Made by a program: the position numbers and the translations under genes. 50,255 nucleotides of DNA from Vitrella brassicaformis (Eukaryota; Sar; Vitrellaceae), in contig CDMY01000322.1 in the NCBI GenBank assembly GCA_001179505.1, positions 22,773 to 73,027 of the forward strand, written 5' to 3'. Below the pieces are notes generated by a model, which saw only the letters and a program-made list of their open reading frames with translations, did no database searches and was not told where the DNA came from. The number at the start of each line of letters is the position of its first letter. Position 1 is the stretch's first letter. Positions 1 through 12,285 of the stretch are shown piece after piece.

Positions 1-1756
1 GCAGACACCTTCCACAAGTAACCCACCACAGCAGCAGCCAGGCGGCACACAAAATCTCCATGTGTGTGTGGTGTGTGCAGGGTGGTGGATTACGTCCGTC
101 GCATTCGGTTGGCCTCCGACGCCGCCACGCCGCTGCCGACGAGCAGTTCACCCGACGAGCTGCTGTATGCCTGTGACATGTACGGCCTCATGGAGCGGGT
201 GTACCTCTCGACGATCGGCAAATCGCACAGCCACATCAAATGCCTCTTCAAGTGAGTCACAACACACAACAGAGGGGCGCGGGAGGGAGATGCCATGTGT
301 TGATTTGGATGCCTTTGTGTGTCAGGAGTTCGTCTGACGGTGGAGAGTTTGGCACTCTGGTAGAGCGAGTGGCGGGTGTGAGCGGCCTGCTGTTCGTCAT
401 CCAGGACGACAAGCAGCACACCATCGCCTGCCACATCGACGGGCCCCTCATCCCCCCGGCTGACCCCACATCAGCGCTGGGCAGCGGCTGCCCCGTGACC
501 TTCTACTCCGTCAGTGGGCCATTCGAGGAGGGCGGCATCGCCAGGATCACCGTGCCACACCACTGGCAGTGGGTGGAGGTCGCCGGCACCGAGGGGACGT
601 TGAACGCCGACAATGGAGTGACGGCTGGCAAGGTGTGCATCGGTGGCGGCCGCCTGTGGCTGGGCTATGGGAGGCGTGGGCGGCCGGCTGGCGACCTCCG
701 CCTTTGCCATCAGTGGTTGTGGAGAGATGAGCTGCCCGACGACAAGACGTACGTGGGGACCTTCGACGAGGAGGGATGCGCCACGTTAGCCTCCAGCGAC
801 TATTTCACAGCCCAGCGACTCGAGGTGTACCAGGTCAGACCGACAAAGTAGATGGCATCACGTGGTTGTGATAAATGAGTGTGTGTCTGTTTAGGTGTGG
901 AGCACTCTCCCGGCAGACCCCATCCTCCCCGCCGATGACCTGCAGGCGCTTATCGACACGACACGCCACATAGGGATGACCGCACAGCTGCTCTACAAGT
1001 GATGAGGCATTGATGAGCTGGGGGCCGTGGTCGCATAATCGTGTTATTTCCCTTGTGTGTGCGTGCGTGTGTGCGTGTGTGTCAGGGGTGAGCGTGACGG
1101 CTGGGCGCACGAGACCATGTTGGCCAAGGTGGGCGAGGCGGCCGATCTGCTGCTGGTGGCCAAGGACACCGGCAGCCATACCTTCGCCTGTCACATCGAG
1201 GGACAGCTCAAGCAGCCCGCCGACCCCACTGGAGTGGCGGCAGTACGCTGCGCCGTGACCTTCTGCTCCATCAGCGGCGCATTCATCGAGGGCGGCATCA
1301 CCAAGATCACCGTGCCACATGACGAGCAGCATGTGCAAGTCGCTGGCACAGAGGGGGCGGTGATGGCCAGCAACACGGGCGTGGCCGGCAAGGTAGCCAT
1401 CGCTGCCGGCCGGCTGTGGCTGGGTTACGGGGAGGATGAGCGGCCGCCTGGCGACCTCCGCAGCTGCCATCAGTGGGTGTGGAGAGATGAGCTGCCCGAC
1501 GACAAGACACACGTGGGCAAGGTGAGCGAGCAGGGACGGGCCACCCTGGCCGCCAGCCTCTTCTTCACGTGTGTCGATTTGGAGATCTACACGCTGCAGG
1601 TCAGCACAGAAGGGCCAGGGAGAGGACGGGGGCATATATTAGTGTTTTGCCCGTGGTGATTGTGCTGTGCTGTTTCTGTCTGTGTGTGTTCAGGTGCCGG
1701 ATGGCTGGCAGTGGCTGAGTGCGGTCGCGGACATCATGCTCTCACAATCGACGTGA
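1..1756 (+). CDS. KCTD/double-TLDc protein, copy A (5' end outside window)
   Basis: The 3' part of a multi-exon gene. Exons: ..17, 81-251, 326-833, 895-998, 1086-1599 and 1694-1756 (stop TGA), with splice phases agreeing throughout. It encodes two tandem TLDc-like domains: the first in exon 326-833, the second in exon 1086-1599. Each shows the core GGRLWLGYG, then an RDELPDDK segment, and closes with a LEVYQ or LEIYTLQ strand like the terminal LEvW strand of TLDc. The linker exon 895-998 is conserved in all copies. By comparison with copy B, the missing 5' part should carry a KCTD/T1-type BTB domain. TLDc proteins elsewhere are linked to oxidative stress and to V-ATPase, and KCTD domains to oligomerisation or cullin adaptors; the role here is unknown. 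The reading frame is intact. Confidence 0.85.
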
Positions 1757-2697
1757 GAGCTGTCTGTCGAGGGGCGGAGGGAGCGGGGAGAGTAGCCAGT
1801 GAGTGCGTTGGGATGGTCGGCACGTGCGGGACATCAGATTTTGCCATCGCTTATAATTATGCTCGCGTGTGTCCATACTGTCCGTCCTCTGTATGTATTT
1901 GTCTATCGTCTGTCTAGTGTGGGCATACATATCGGCGGACATATCTGCAGTGAACGTGACTGAATGCATGTCACGCTGCGTGTCTTTTATCGCCTCGTGT
2001 GCTACGTGTCATCATGTATTTGTCGCCATCTTCTTCCTTGGTCCACTCTCCCATCTGGGTCACGGATGTGGTCTCTCCCATCTGGTGCATCTGATGCATA
2101 GATATGTCCCGACTCCATCCCGTCTCACGAGGCTGCGATGAATCGTTCTCCTCCATCATCCGAACTGTGCGTTGAGAGAGATCAAGTTTGAACGCTTCTT
2201 CGTCGCCCCACGACAGCATATATATTTGTGGCTTGATGATCCATCCATCCGTCCATTCCTCCATCCGTGAAGCCACAGTCCGATGTCTGCCTATGCACTG
2301 CAGGCCATCGATGGCTGCAGCTGTGTCAGTCAGCAATGCCACGCAGAGAGAGTCACATGCAGAAGACATGACGACACCCTCTGCCCTCATCGCAACACTC
2401 CACCTCTCTGTCTGTCTGGCCCTCTGTCCCTGTCTGGCCCTCTTTCTGGCTCCTCGCACCAGCCGCCTCGGTGGCCGAGCTTGTGGCCGAGTGCCGCTCC
2501 CTTCGTGCCAATCGTCCGCAGGGCCGTGTGGCTTGCTGTTAGCAGCTGCATGTGACTTCGTCCGTGTCGGACCTCCTCTCTTGCAAGACCCATCCAAGAG
2601 AGGGAGAGGAGAGGAAAAGTGAGAGCCGGGGGGGCCAAGACGGGCCGTTTCGATCCTCGCCAAAGCTCGCCGAAAGGGAAAGATGGTTTGATGGGCG
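1757..2697. other. Intergenic, no gene recognised
   Basis: About 940 bases between copy A and the coiled-coil gene. The first part (to about 1800) is the 3' flank shared with the other KCTD/TLDc copies. The rest holds CTGT-rich simple sequence and long chance open frames on the minus strand, none of which resembles a protein family or has consistent splicing. It presumably includes the promoter of the gene starting at 2698. Confidence 0.5.
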
Positions 2698-5600
2698 ATG
2701 ACAGAGGAGATTCTGCAGCGCAAGTTCGCCAACCAACTGAGCCTCCTCCAGGTGGGAAAACGACAAACGAATCCAGTGGTGCACTCGAAGCACTTCTGAT
2801 GCATTCATTTGCCTGATGGCAGTTTGAGCACGAAAAGAAGCTCCAGGGCTTCAATCTGGAGATTACACGCTCAAGACCAGCCCCAATCTCACGAGGTAGC
2901 CACAAACGACCACAAAATAACGGCGCCGATGATGCATTCTTCTCATCCATCTTGAATGCTTTCCATGTGTGTATTCCTTCGTGTAGGCGCATCTGCAGCA
3001 GCTGGGCATCCGCCATCACCTCCCCAGACCGCCCCTCTGCACGCCTCATCTCGCCCACCCGCCCGCACACCACCTCTCGACTCAAGCCCCATCGCGCCCA
3101 GGCCACATGCGCTGCACACATCTCTCGACCACCACGACAGAGGGCGGGCTTCAGCCATGCAAAGGAGCGGGCCGGGCGTGTTCGTGACGGCTGATCGCGA
3201 TGTGAATGTGATGGACGCAGAGAGGGCGGGCGAGAGGGCGATGAGGCGCCATGGTGGCGGGATGGGTGTTGAGGACGATAGGGATGATGGCGGGGAGAGG
3301 GAGGGGGAGGGCAGTGTGGTGAGTGACCAGTATATCGCCCAGCTGGAGGCCCATAACCAGAGGCTGCTGGACTTTCTCCAGCAGCAGGGCGAGGTGAGTG
3401 ACGAGATCATTGACGACATCATTGCAATCGACGCAGCGGCCATTGTGTTCTCCTCTTTTGTGGATGTGCCTGCAGAGCGTATCTAGCGTTGAGAAGAAGG
3501 TTGATAGCGTCCGATCGGACCTGTTGAATGAGTTGTCGACCCTCCGCACGCAGAACCGCCAGCACTTCTCAAAGTACACGGCTCCACACGAGGAGGCCAT
3601 CGCAGGTGGGAGGGCGGGATGATGAGGGTGAATGGGACGCTGCACACGGCTGGCTTCCAAATGCGTCCTGCTGTGTGTGTGTGGTGTTCTGCAGAGGTCC
3701 GTGAGGGCATGAAGGTGCTCTCGAGTGACATCAGAAAGCTGGCACAAGTGAGCTACGCGCGAAAAGCCACCAACACACACCATTTTGCCATTCCTTGCTG
3801 TCGGGGTACAGGATGTGGAGGAGTCACGGCGGCATGCGGGCGAGGGCAATGACACCTCTGCCCAGCTGGAGGAGCTGCGCTCCCACCTGCAGACCCTGCA
3901 GCACCAAGTCCGACAGATCGAAACACAGCAGGGCCATTCGTGCAAAGACAAGCCACAGACATCGGTAGGAAAAAGAAAAGGACGAGCCGCTCCAGGTCTC
4001 ATAGGTTGTCAAGGCTGCTCTGGGCTGGGTGCAGGATTGGCTGGGTGCTCTCCTGAGGCATGGCGAGGGCAGCGAGGAGGGTGACACATCTGGCCCGTCT
4101 GGCCGGAGAGTGGCCGAACTCATGACTAACATCGCCAAACTACGGCAGGGTGAGGTGAACACGCAACTACACACCAGATACCCTACAGGTCCATACGATC
4201 TGCCTGCGTTCCCCAGAGGCCGAGGCTCGCATCGGCACGCCCAAGTTGGCTGTTATCGGCGATGGTGACGAGCCCAGCCAGGGCCTGACAGAGGTGCTGT
4301 GCCACTTTCTCCAGCTGCTGGAATCCACAGTCGAAATCACATCGGACGTCTGCCTACAGAACCAAGGTGAGAGACCGTAGGAAAAAGGACGGAACCTTGT
4401 GGCGTCAACCTACTTGCCCTTCATGTCATGTGCCCATGCAGCTATCCGTGCGGTGCTCCTTCATTCCACGATGCAGCAGGGGTCGAGGGACGACAGCCGC
4501 GATGCTGGGCCGTATGGGCTGGCTCTCCCGTCCGGCGGGTCGGTTCCTCTCGAGCGGATCGGCAAGGCTCTGCGCCAGCTGGCTGATGCGCCGGGCGAGA
4601 CACGGGAGGTGGCCCAGCTGCGGGAGAGGCTGCAGCTGCTGGAGGGTAGGAAATGGGATGCCGGGCCGGAGGCGGCACGCGGACCAAATGACGGCGCTTT
4701 TTGTTTGTGGTTCGATTTGCAGGCAGAGTTGAGAAGGGGGGTGGCGACGAGTCGAGGGAGAGGCTGCACGACCAAATCAGACACCTCAGGGAGAAAATCA
4801 AAGGTAGAGACACGAATCCTCTTTGCAGGGCTGCTGGATGGATGGATGGATGCCTTATGCAGGCGTTGAGGATGCGTATCGTGGTGAGCTTCGCGAGCTG
4901 CAGGACCAGATACGCCACCAACGAGACTATGCCAGAGACCAGCGGACCATCACAGAAGGCCAAAAGTACCCACGCAAATCCTCCACCCCTCCCCCCTATG
5001 CTGCCTTTGCGTTTTCCATAGGCCAGTGGATCTGACGTGGGTGCGTGAGGAGCTCGCCTTCCTGCGCAGGGGCGTCAAGGACCTGCTGCGTGAGCCCCCA
5101 CACGAGCCTTCACAGCCCGAAGCGGAGCAGGAGAACCTGCAGCCGGTGCTGTCACAGCTGCAGGCCGAGGTCAATGGTAAGCAGATGACAGGAATTTCCG
5201 CAACGAGGGCGGGTGACTGGGCAGTTTCTTCTCTTCTCTTATGTCAGATTTGCGTGAGCGTTGGAGTGAGGAGATCCAGGCGCTGAGCAAGGCGGGCGAC
5301 AGCAGGGTGGAGACGCGGGGGCCAAAGGACCGGCCAGACGAGGACAGTTGGACCAGAACCACCACGGCCGACACCGCCATCAACCCACGCCTCACAGGTG
5401 CAGAGCAAAAAGCAAACACATGGATGCGCTCTTTCATTACTAAACCTATCTCACATCAGAGCGGGACACCATGGCGGCCACCGGCGCATTCCACCCCCTC
5501 CTTAGGTCCCAGCCGAGCCATGCGAGTGGTGCCCAGGACCCCAAGGGCTCCCATTCGGCCGCCGAGGTGTGCCGGGCCATCAGCCATCCCCCATATCGAC

Positions 5601-6740
5601 GGACGAGCATCCCGCCTGCTGATCGTGAAGAGGAGCAGCCAGGGGGCCGGAGCCGAGGGGGGACGGCATCGCCCGCTGCTTCGTCTGTGACGGGCCCCAA
5701 GAGGGTGGAATGGCGAATCGACCGACTCCACGAGGTGGGTGACTAGAAGGTATCACAATGGTTGCCATGACTGCGTATGTGGTGCGCGTGTGTGTCACTG
5801 CAGCAGCTGCGGCGTTGTGCGGTGGGTCAGGCGATATGGAGCCCTCGGTTCAAGGCGGGAGGCATCGACGGACTGCAGTTCCAGGTCAGTGAGACAGACA
5901 AAGGCCACCAGTGCAGTGATCCATCAGAGTGCATTTAGTGCGTTTTTTCTTTTTGTTACCTTCTGACTGCAGTTCTTCCCTCGCGGTGGCATCCCTTCCA
6001 ACAAGCTGGGACAGGCGCTGATCGGGTAGGGTAACACACATGTCTGTGTGTCTCACTCACAGCTTAAGAGAGAGAAGAAGAGGCCGGTGTGGTGTTGGCT
6101 GGATCGTGTCCGTTTCTTTGCTGTTTTCCTTTCTGTCGTGCAGGGCGACTCTGGTGTCCTCTCTGCCGGACTTCACTGCCTGCAACACTCGCGGGGCGCC
6201 CGTGGCCGCACTCTACCTCTGGACACCTCCTGGACATGAACTTAGGTGACAACCGCAACCAAACTCCCGCCCGCCATTGTGACTGACGCACGTGTGTGTG
6301 TGTGCGTGTGCAGGTGTCAGCTGTTCATCGGTCCGCAGCGGTGTCGCATTGAGGTCCACGCCTCCACCGACAGAGTAAGTTCGTCTCGTCAATATGCAAA
6401 GCCCCTTCCTTCACACATGTCTCTGGTGGCCTTGCATGGTTTGTCCTGGATGCAGGCCGTGAGCGCCCCCTGCCTGGCCAGCCTCAACACCCTCCTGCGC
6501 GACTCGCCGTCCGACGAGGATGGCTTCCTGGTCGGCATGGAGGAAATCGAGAGTGACTCACAGCTGCCCTCACCAGCCATGCGGCCCGCAGAGGCCACCT
6601 CTTCCCTTCCTGCGTTTGGGAGGGACGATGTGCGTGGGGGCGGTGAGAGGGGAGAGAGTGAGGGTGGCTCAGGGGCGTTCCCTGTGCGGCCCACACTGAC
6701 TAAGCTGTCTGACTTGGCGCGAAGGAGGGGCAGTGGGTGA
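2698..6740 (+). CDS. Coiled-coil protein with C-terminal MATH-like domain
   Basis: Nineteen exons with fully consistent phases: 2698-2751, 2823-2895, 2987-3393, 3476-3605, 3695-3747, 3812-3964, 4005(or 4035)-4149, 4217-4366, 4442-4645, 4723-4803, 4863-4965, 5022-5176, 5248-5397, 5460-5734, 5804-5884, 5973-6025, 6144-6245, 6314-6374 and 6456-6740 (TGA). The product is about 904 residues. The start ATG gives MTEEILQRKFANQLSLLQ. Residues of about 120-600 are Q/E/L/R-rich heptad segments, predicted coiled coil. Residues of about 700-810 read WRIDRL, then SPRFKAGGIDGLQFQFFP, then ALYLWTPPGHELRCQLFIG. This W-x-I / SP-F / G / FFPxG / LYLW pattern is like the MATH-type domains common in alveolate coiled-coil proteins. 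The tail is acidic and low in complexity. The function is probably scaffold or cytoskeletal; I do not recognise an orthologue. Confidence 0.8.
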
Positions 6741-7074
6741 GAACCTGGGTGTCATGCATGGGTGTGTTGTGTGTTGTGGGTGAGAGTGACGGCGGTGGCT
6801 GCGCTGTGCTGTGAACGGACAGCCAGCACGAGATCAGATCTATCAAGCGGTCTCTACTATACAGTCAATTGATTGCCATATATACCAAATCGGTGTCTGC
6901 ATGTCTGGCATGCACACACACACACAAGTTGACACCATCATGAATGAAACACAGGCAGCAGCAGCAGCAGCAGCAAAACCAGCAGCAAGAGAAACCAGTC
7001 AGCCAACAGAGAGAGGGGAAGAACCTCCATCGGCCAGGCCATCCCCCACCCCTCCCTCCCCCATCTACACCCAT
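6741..7074. other. Convergent 3' intergenic region with a CAG tract
   Basis: About 330 bases between the convergent 3' ends of the coiled-coil gene and Rab6. It holds a short CA run (6914-6928) and a CAG repeat (about 6955-6975) that lies outside the coding frames. No gene seen. Confidence 0.5.
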
Positions 7075-7983
7075 CTAGCAGCTGCACGTCTTCTTGCCGG
7101 CGATCTCCTCGCCGGTCTTCTGGAGCGTTTCGCCGTGCTGCTCCTGCTCCTCCGCCCCCGCACTCACCAACCTCGCCGCGATGTGCTTGAACATCTCCTT
7201 GACGCCGGCGCCTGTCTTGGCAGACGTCTCGAAGTACATGACGGGCGCCTCGGGGTCGCTGGTGAGGTCGGCCACTTTGTTGGTGGCCTCCTCCTCGGTG
7301 ACCTGCCTCTTGTCATCGAGGTCGATCTTGTTGCCGCACACCGTCACCACCACCGAGGACCCCCTCTCCTTGCGCACCTCCGCCACCCAGGAGTCCACCT
7401 TGTTAAAGGACGTCCGGCTGGTCACGTCAAAACACACCACCCCCACTGAGGCATCGCGAAAGTACGACGGAATCAACGCCCTAAACCTGCGTAAGAAACG
7501 CCCACCATTTGTGTGTGCGGCGGCCTTGGTATATACGTATCATTCTGCGGCGGCGGACCTTTCTTGTCCTGCGGTGTCCCATAGCTGCAGCCGCACAGGC
7601 TTGTCGCTGACGTAGATGGTCTTGGACAGCAAATCCATGCCCACCGTGGCCGCGTAGTTGTCCTACAGGCAGGAAGGCGGACAGGCAACACATACAATCC
7701 AATCACCACCTATGAGTGCGTGCCGTGCGTGACTCGCAATGCTCGACTCTGTGCGCCTCTGTGTACCTCAAATGTGTCGTAGACAAACCTGCAGCCCAGC
7801 CGACAATCATCACAAACAGCAGCCAAGACGTGTCGGCTCATGTCATGTGTGTGTGTTGGGCGACGCTTCTTGAGTCACATCTCACCCCACCCACCTTGTA
7901 ATGAGTGCGCTCTTGCCGACGGTCTGTTCGCCCACGAAGATAAGCTTGAACTTGAGGGAGGCAGGGCCGCCCGGCGCGGACAT
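7075..7983 (-). CDS. RAB6: Rab6-type small GTPase
   Basis: Four exons on the minus strand: 7895-7983, 7767-7788 (22-nt micro-exon), 7559-7662 and 7075-7486, giving 208 residues, exactly the usual Rab6 length. G-box motifs are all present: GEQTVGKS (P-loop, about residues 18-25), WDTAGQER (switch II), NKID and TSAK. The segments [18 protein letters not shown] and [19 protein letters not shown] follow Rab6 closely, and the protein ends in CSC, a double-cysteine prenylation signal. Rab6 acts at the Golgi in retrograde Golgi-to-ER and endosome-to-Golgi transport. The start is the first ATG, just upstream of the first beta strand. The switch I Thr is retained (ATVG), although the residue after it is Val rather than the usual Ile. 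No sign of decay. Confidence 0.93.
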
Positions 7984-9538
7984 GTCGCACACACCACACG
8001 GACGGGCAGCTCAGCTCAGCTCAACCAGTCAGCCAAAGCGGGCCTGACACACACACATACACACACGCACACAGACCAGACGGATGGCAGTTCAGTTGGC
8101 AGAGGCACACGAATGGAATGGCCCCAGTGCACAAGAGAGGGGCTGTCTGTCTGCCTTTGCTGTCTGCGTCTGTCCTGTTCTGTCTGGGTGTTGTCTGCTC
8201 TGGTGTTTGGGTCATGTGTCAGAATCTACTATCTATGCAGATTTGCTGCTTCACGGCCTCCCGTCAGCTGTGCGACAGGCATGGGCCACTCAGATGTCCC
8301 TATCTGAGCTATCATCATATCGACCCAAACAACACCCTCCCTCCCTCCCGCCCTGTCTGTCTGTCTGTCTGGTGCTCTCCTCGTCTCTCTCTCTCTCTGT
8401 TGCTGACACGTGTGGCTGATCAGGCCTCGATAGGATCAGTGGGGCAGCGCATCGAGCCCCTCTTAGTTGCCTATCACGTCTTTCATCACCCCAGCCAATC
8501 AAATCGAGCTGTCTGTGCGGCGCTCAGTCCCATAAAGATGTGTCCATCACGGTGCGGTGCCCCAGGGGCGCCATCAGCAGCCAGAAATGATAGAATCCTC
8601 ATCGCATCGCATCATACCACTGCCTGTCTGTCTTCCTGCCTGCCTTCGTGTGTCTGCCTGGCTGTCTGCCTGAGTGCTTAGCTCACTTATTACTGTGAAG
8701 CAGGCCCGTACCTTCTGCGTCAGCACGAGCGTGTCAATCAGCGGAGAAGAAAAGGGCTCTTCCTTCCTGCAGGAAAGGAGAGAAAAGTAACATCATTCAT
8801 TCAGCAGGAAATGCTGTCTGTAGGCGTCCCACCCTCTGCTGACCTTTTTTCTGGGTGGGAGAGGTCTGCGAATTTAGCTCGCAACATCGCCCGGCCAAAA
8901 GGCAGGCTTCCCTTCCCGGCTTGAAAGCGTTGCTGCCTAGGCAGGTCGATACTTGACTGTACTTGGTGATACCATGGACATGGGCATGGTCGTTTTGCGA
9001 CCCATTTCGCCTCCCGTCTCGCAATAGATCTGCCGCTGACGTTGCTTTTGAGATGTGTCCCGGAAGCCAAGGATCAATACTTGATGATGCACGTGATGAT
9101 GCTTGGGGCGAGATGTCTTGTCTTGTATTGCTGTCGATAGCAGGTATTGGAACTGAGTTCTCAAGTTTGGTTGATACTGCCGGCCACAATACTTGCCAGT
9201 GATTGACTGCAGTGAGTGATACTGACTGACAGATACAGTAGAAGTGCCGAGAGCACAACGATGCATTCGATATTCATGTATGATGAAGATCCATGTATGT
9301 ATGGATGTATGTATGTAGCACACGAGGTGATAAAAGGATACACAGTGTAACACGCATTCACATTCTGTCTGTCTCTGCAGACAATGGCCCACACTAGCTA
9401 GACAAATACGTAGGCTGTCTGTATACACACATGGGAGCATAAGCGATGGCAGATGTTCCCGCGCCTGCCGACTATCCCAACGAACTCAGTTGCTACTCTC
9501 CCCGCTACTCCCCTCCGCCCCTCCACAGCTCTCACCAC
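7984..9538. other. Intergenic, Rab6 upstream region
   Basis: About 1.55 kb between Rab6 and the 3' end of KCTD/TLDc copy B. No coding gene is supported. On the minus strand around 8700-8790 there is a stretch ending in a good splice donor (AG followed by GTACGG), which could be a 5' untranslated exon of Rab6. Simple repeats include CTGT units (8360-8380, 8624-8670) and an ATGT tract (9290-9320). Confidence 0.45.
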
Positions 9539-10218
9539 TCACGGCGATTGTGAGAGCACGATATCCGCCACCGCCGCCAGCCACTGCCAGCCATCCGGCA
9601 CCTGAACACAGAGAGGAAGCACAGCAGAGCACAATCACCGTGGTCGAAACACCCATGTGCTTCCCCTCCTCCCCCTGGCCCCTCTGTGCTGACCTGCAGT
9701 GTGTAGATCTCCAAATCGACACACGTGAAGCAGTGGCTGGCGGCTAACGTGGACCGTCCCTGCTCGTTGATGCTGCCCACGTACGTCTTGTCGTCGGGCA
9801 GCTCATCCCTCTCCACCCACTGTTGGCAGCGGCGCAGGTCGCCAGCCGGCGCATCCCCCCCAATCCCCAGCCACAGGCGGCCGCCAGCGATGGACACTTT
9901 GGCCCAGGGCAAGCCCTTGTGGTTCTTCACCGCCCCCTCTGTGCCGGCGACCCCCATTCGCTGCTGCTCATTTGGCATGGTGATCTTGGCGATGTCCGGC
10001 TCCTCGAATGCGCCACTGATGGAGTAGAAGGTCACGGGGCACCGTCTCCACGCCACTCCGGTGGGGTCGGCAGGCTGCTTGAGCTGTCCACTGCAGTGGG
10101 TGGCGAATGTGTGGCTGCCGGTGTCCTTGGCCACCAGCAGCAGGTCGGCCGCCCCGCCCACCTTGGCCAGCATGGTCTCATACGCCCAGCCGTCACGCTC
10201 ACCCCTGACACACACGCG

Positions 10219-10259
<41 letters not shown>

Positions 10260-12062
10260 GGTGATGCGACCACGGCCCCCGGTTCATCAATGCCTCACTC
10301 ACTTGTAGAGCAGCTGTGCGGTCATCCCTATGTGGCGTGTCGTGTCGATGAGGGCCTGCAGGTCATCGGCGGGCAGTATGGGGTCAGCCGGGAGAGTGCT
10401 CCACACCTAAACAGACACACACGTAGACACACACTCATATTATCACATCGACATGATGACGTCCGTCCACTTGATGTGTCGGCCTGACCTGGTAGACCTC
10501 CAGCCGCTGGGCTGTGAAGTAGTAGTCGCTGGCGGCCAGGGTGGCCACTCCCTCCTCGATCATCTTGCCCACGTACGTCTTGTCGTCGGGCAGCTCATCC
10601 CTCTCTACCCACTGATGGCAGCGGCGGAGGTCGCCAGCCGGCCGCCCATCCTCCCCATAACCCAGCCACAGCCGGCCGGCAGCGATGCACACCTTGCCAG
10701 CCCCGCCCTGGTCGCTCTTCACCGTCCCCTCTGCGCCGGCGACCTCCACACACTGCTTGTTGTGTGGCACGGAAATCTTGGCGATGCCGCCCTCCTCGAA
10801 TGGCCCATTGATGGAGTAGAGCGTCACGGGGCAGCCGATGGTCAGCGTCGATGTGGGGTCAGCCGGGGGGATGAGGGGCCCGTCGATGTGGCAGGCGATG
10901 GTGTGCTGCTTCTCGTCCTCGATGACGAACAGCAGGCCGCTCACACCCGCCACTCGCTCTCCCAGACTACCAAACTCTCCACCGTCAGACGAACTCCTGA
11001 CACACAAAGGCATCCAAATCAACACATGGCATCTCCCTCTTGTCCCCCTCTGTTGTGTGTTGTGACTCACTTGAAGAGGCATTTGATGTGGCTGTGCGAT
11101 TTGCCGATCGTCGAGAGGTACACCCGCTCCATGAGGCCGTACATGTCACAGGCATACAGCAGCTCGTCAGGCCAACTGCTCGTCGGCAGCGGCGTGACGG
11201 CGTCGGGGGCCAACCGAATGCGACGGACGTAATCCACCACCCTGCACACACCACACACACATGGAGATTTTGTGTGCCGCCTGGCTGCTGCTGTGGTGGG
11301 TTACTTGTGGAAGGTGTCTGCCGACACATCCGCGACGGGCCCATACCTACACACACACACACAGAGTGCCCGAGATGACCACCATAATATCTCATCTCCG
11401 CCTGTAGACCTACTTGATGAATCGGTCGTGCAGTATGCTGTAGTCGGCCAGCGTCGCCTCGGTCGTGGCCACCACACCGCCATCCGCCACACGCACACTC
11501 AGCACCTCACTGCCGCCCGTCCTGCCCGCCACCGATGAGCTGATGAACGGCCCCATGACGGCCATGAAGCCGCGGAACGCCTCGCTGTCGTGGTCACCGT
11601 GTTGCGGCTCGATGGTGACGGCCGTCTTGGCGAAGAAGCGGTCGTGGTAGAAGGCCAGTGCGGGGCAGCCCTCGATGATCTCACTCACGTCGATGCGGTT
11701 GCAGCTCAGGCAGCGCAGCTTCTCAGCCAACCTGAACACACACACAGCGAGTGCTGCTGCCTGTCAGCCATCGTGTTGCTTCCCTCCCTCCCCCTCCACC
11801 AGATGAAGTAGAAGGGGTCTGCGTCAACGAAGTGAATGCGATTGTCGTCTGTGATCATCCAGCTGTCGAAGCGGTTCAGCAGCACCGCCAGGCAGGTGTC
11901 CCGCAGCCCCTCGCACAGCAGCACATCCCGAGGGAAAGCCATGACGAAGCCGCCGACATTGAGCAGCATCGGCCGGCCGCTCATCTCCTCGGCTGGTGTT
12001 TGGTCTGCTTGTTTGTGGATGCCGTCTGCTGTGTCCGTGCTGCTGGACGCCGACGCCTTCAT
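9539..12062 (-). CDS. KCTD/double-TLDc protein, copy B (complete)
   Basis: Eight exons, all in phase: 11800-12062, 11414-11731, 11305-11346, 11071-11241, 10489-10996, 10303-10406, 9694-10204 and 9539-9601; 659 residues. The start ATG (12062) opens MKASASSSTDTADG. Residues of about 36-110 form a KCTD/T1-like BTB domain: RPMLLNVGGFVMAFPRDVL, then RIHFVDADPFYFIW, matching the LNVGG and DRDPxxF signatures. Two TLDc-like domains follow (about 265-435 and 470-640), sharing GRLWLG and RDELPDDKTYVG and therefore an internal tandem duplication. This is the only copy here that is complete and undamaged, so it is the reference for the others. It lies head to head with the lactate permease gene, 223 bases apart. 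Function unknown. Confidence 0.9.
10203..10259 (+). repeat. CA/GA dinucleotide repeat in an intron of copy B
   Basis: A run of CA followed by a run of GA on the plus strand. On the transcribed (minus) strand it is a CT then GT tract immediately in front of the acceptor of exon 9694-10204. Confidence 0.9.
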
Positions 12063-12285
12063 GGCGGATGCGGTGCTCCTATGGCGAGAGAGGGAAGCAG
12101 CAAGGAGATGGGATGAGTGGATGTGCTCCGAATCGATCGATATCGACAGATGCGGCACTCCGCTTCGCCCTCTCCTGCGAAGCCTCAAAGCCTCAAACGA
12201 CGAAGCTCTCGAGCTGCAGCTCAGATTTGCCAATCTCCACGTGCCGCAGAGCGGAGGACAGCGGCGAACTGCCACAGCAGCAGAT
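12063..12285. promoter_or_regulatory. Shared divergent promoter region (copy B / lactate permease)
   Basis: The 223 bases between two divergent start codons must hold both upstream regions. Part of it (about 12075-12150) resembles the region upstream of copy D, so it was duplicated with the family. No defined promoter motif is identifiable. Confidence 0.4.

Noticed and set aside
835-1635. Long antisense open frames opposite the TLDc exons (also 10453-11232 on the plus strand)
   Set aside because: They recur opposite each family copy because the sense codons are GC-biased and duplicated. Conservation follows the sense gene, and the antisense frames cross its introns without splice logic.
1971-2804. 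Long minus-strand open frame (277 codons) upstream of the coiled-coil gene
   Set aside because: No recognisable family; it overlaps the first exon of a well-supported plus-strand gene, and the composition (W, R, H runs) looks like GC-rich chance openness.
2387-3121. Second long minus-strand open frame overlapping the coiled-coil gene
   Set aside because: Antisense to phase-consistent exons; no similarity pattern or splice structure of its own.
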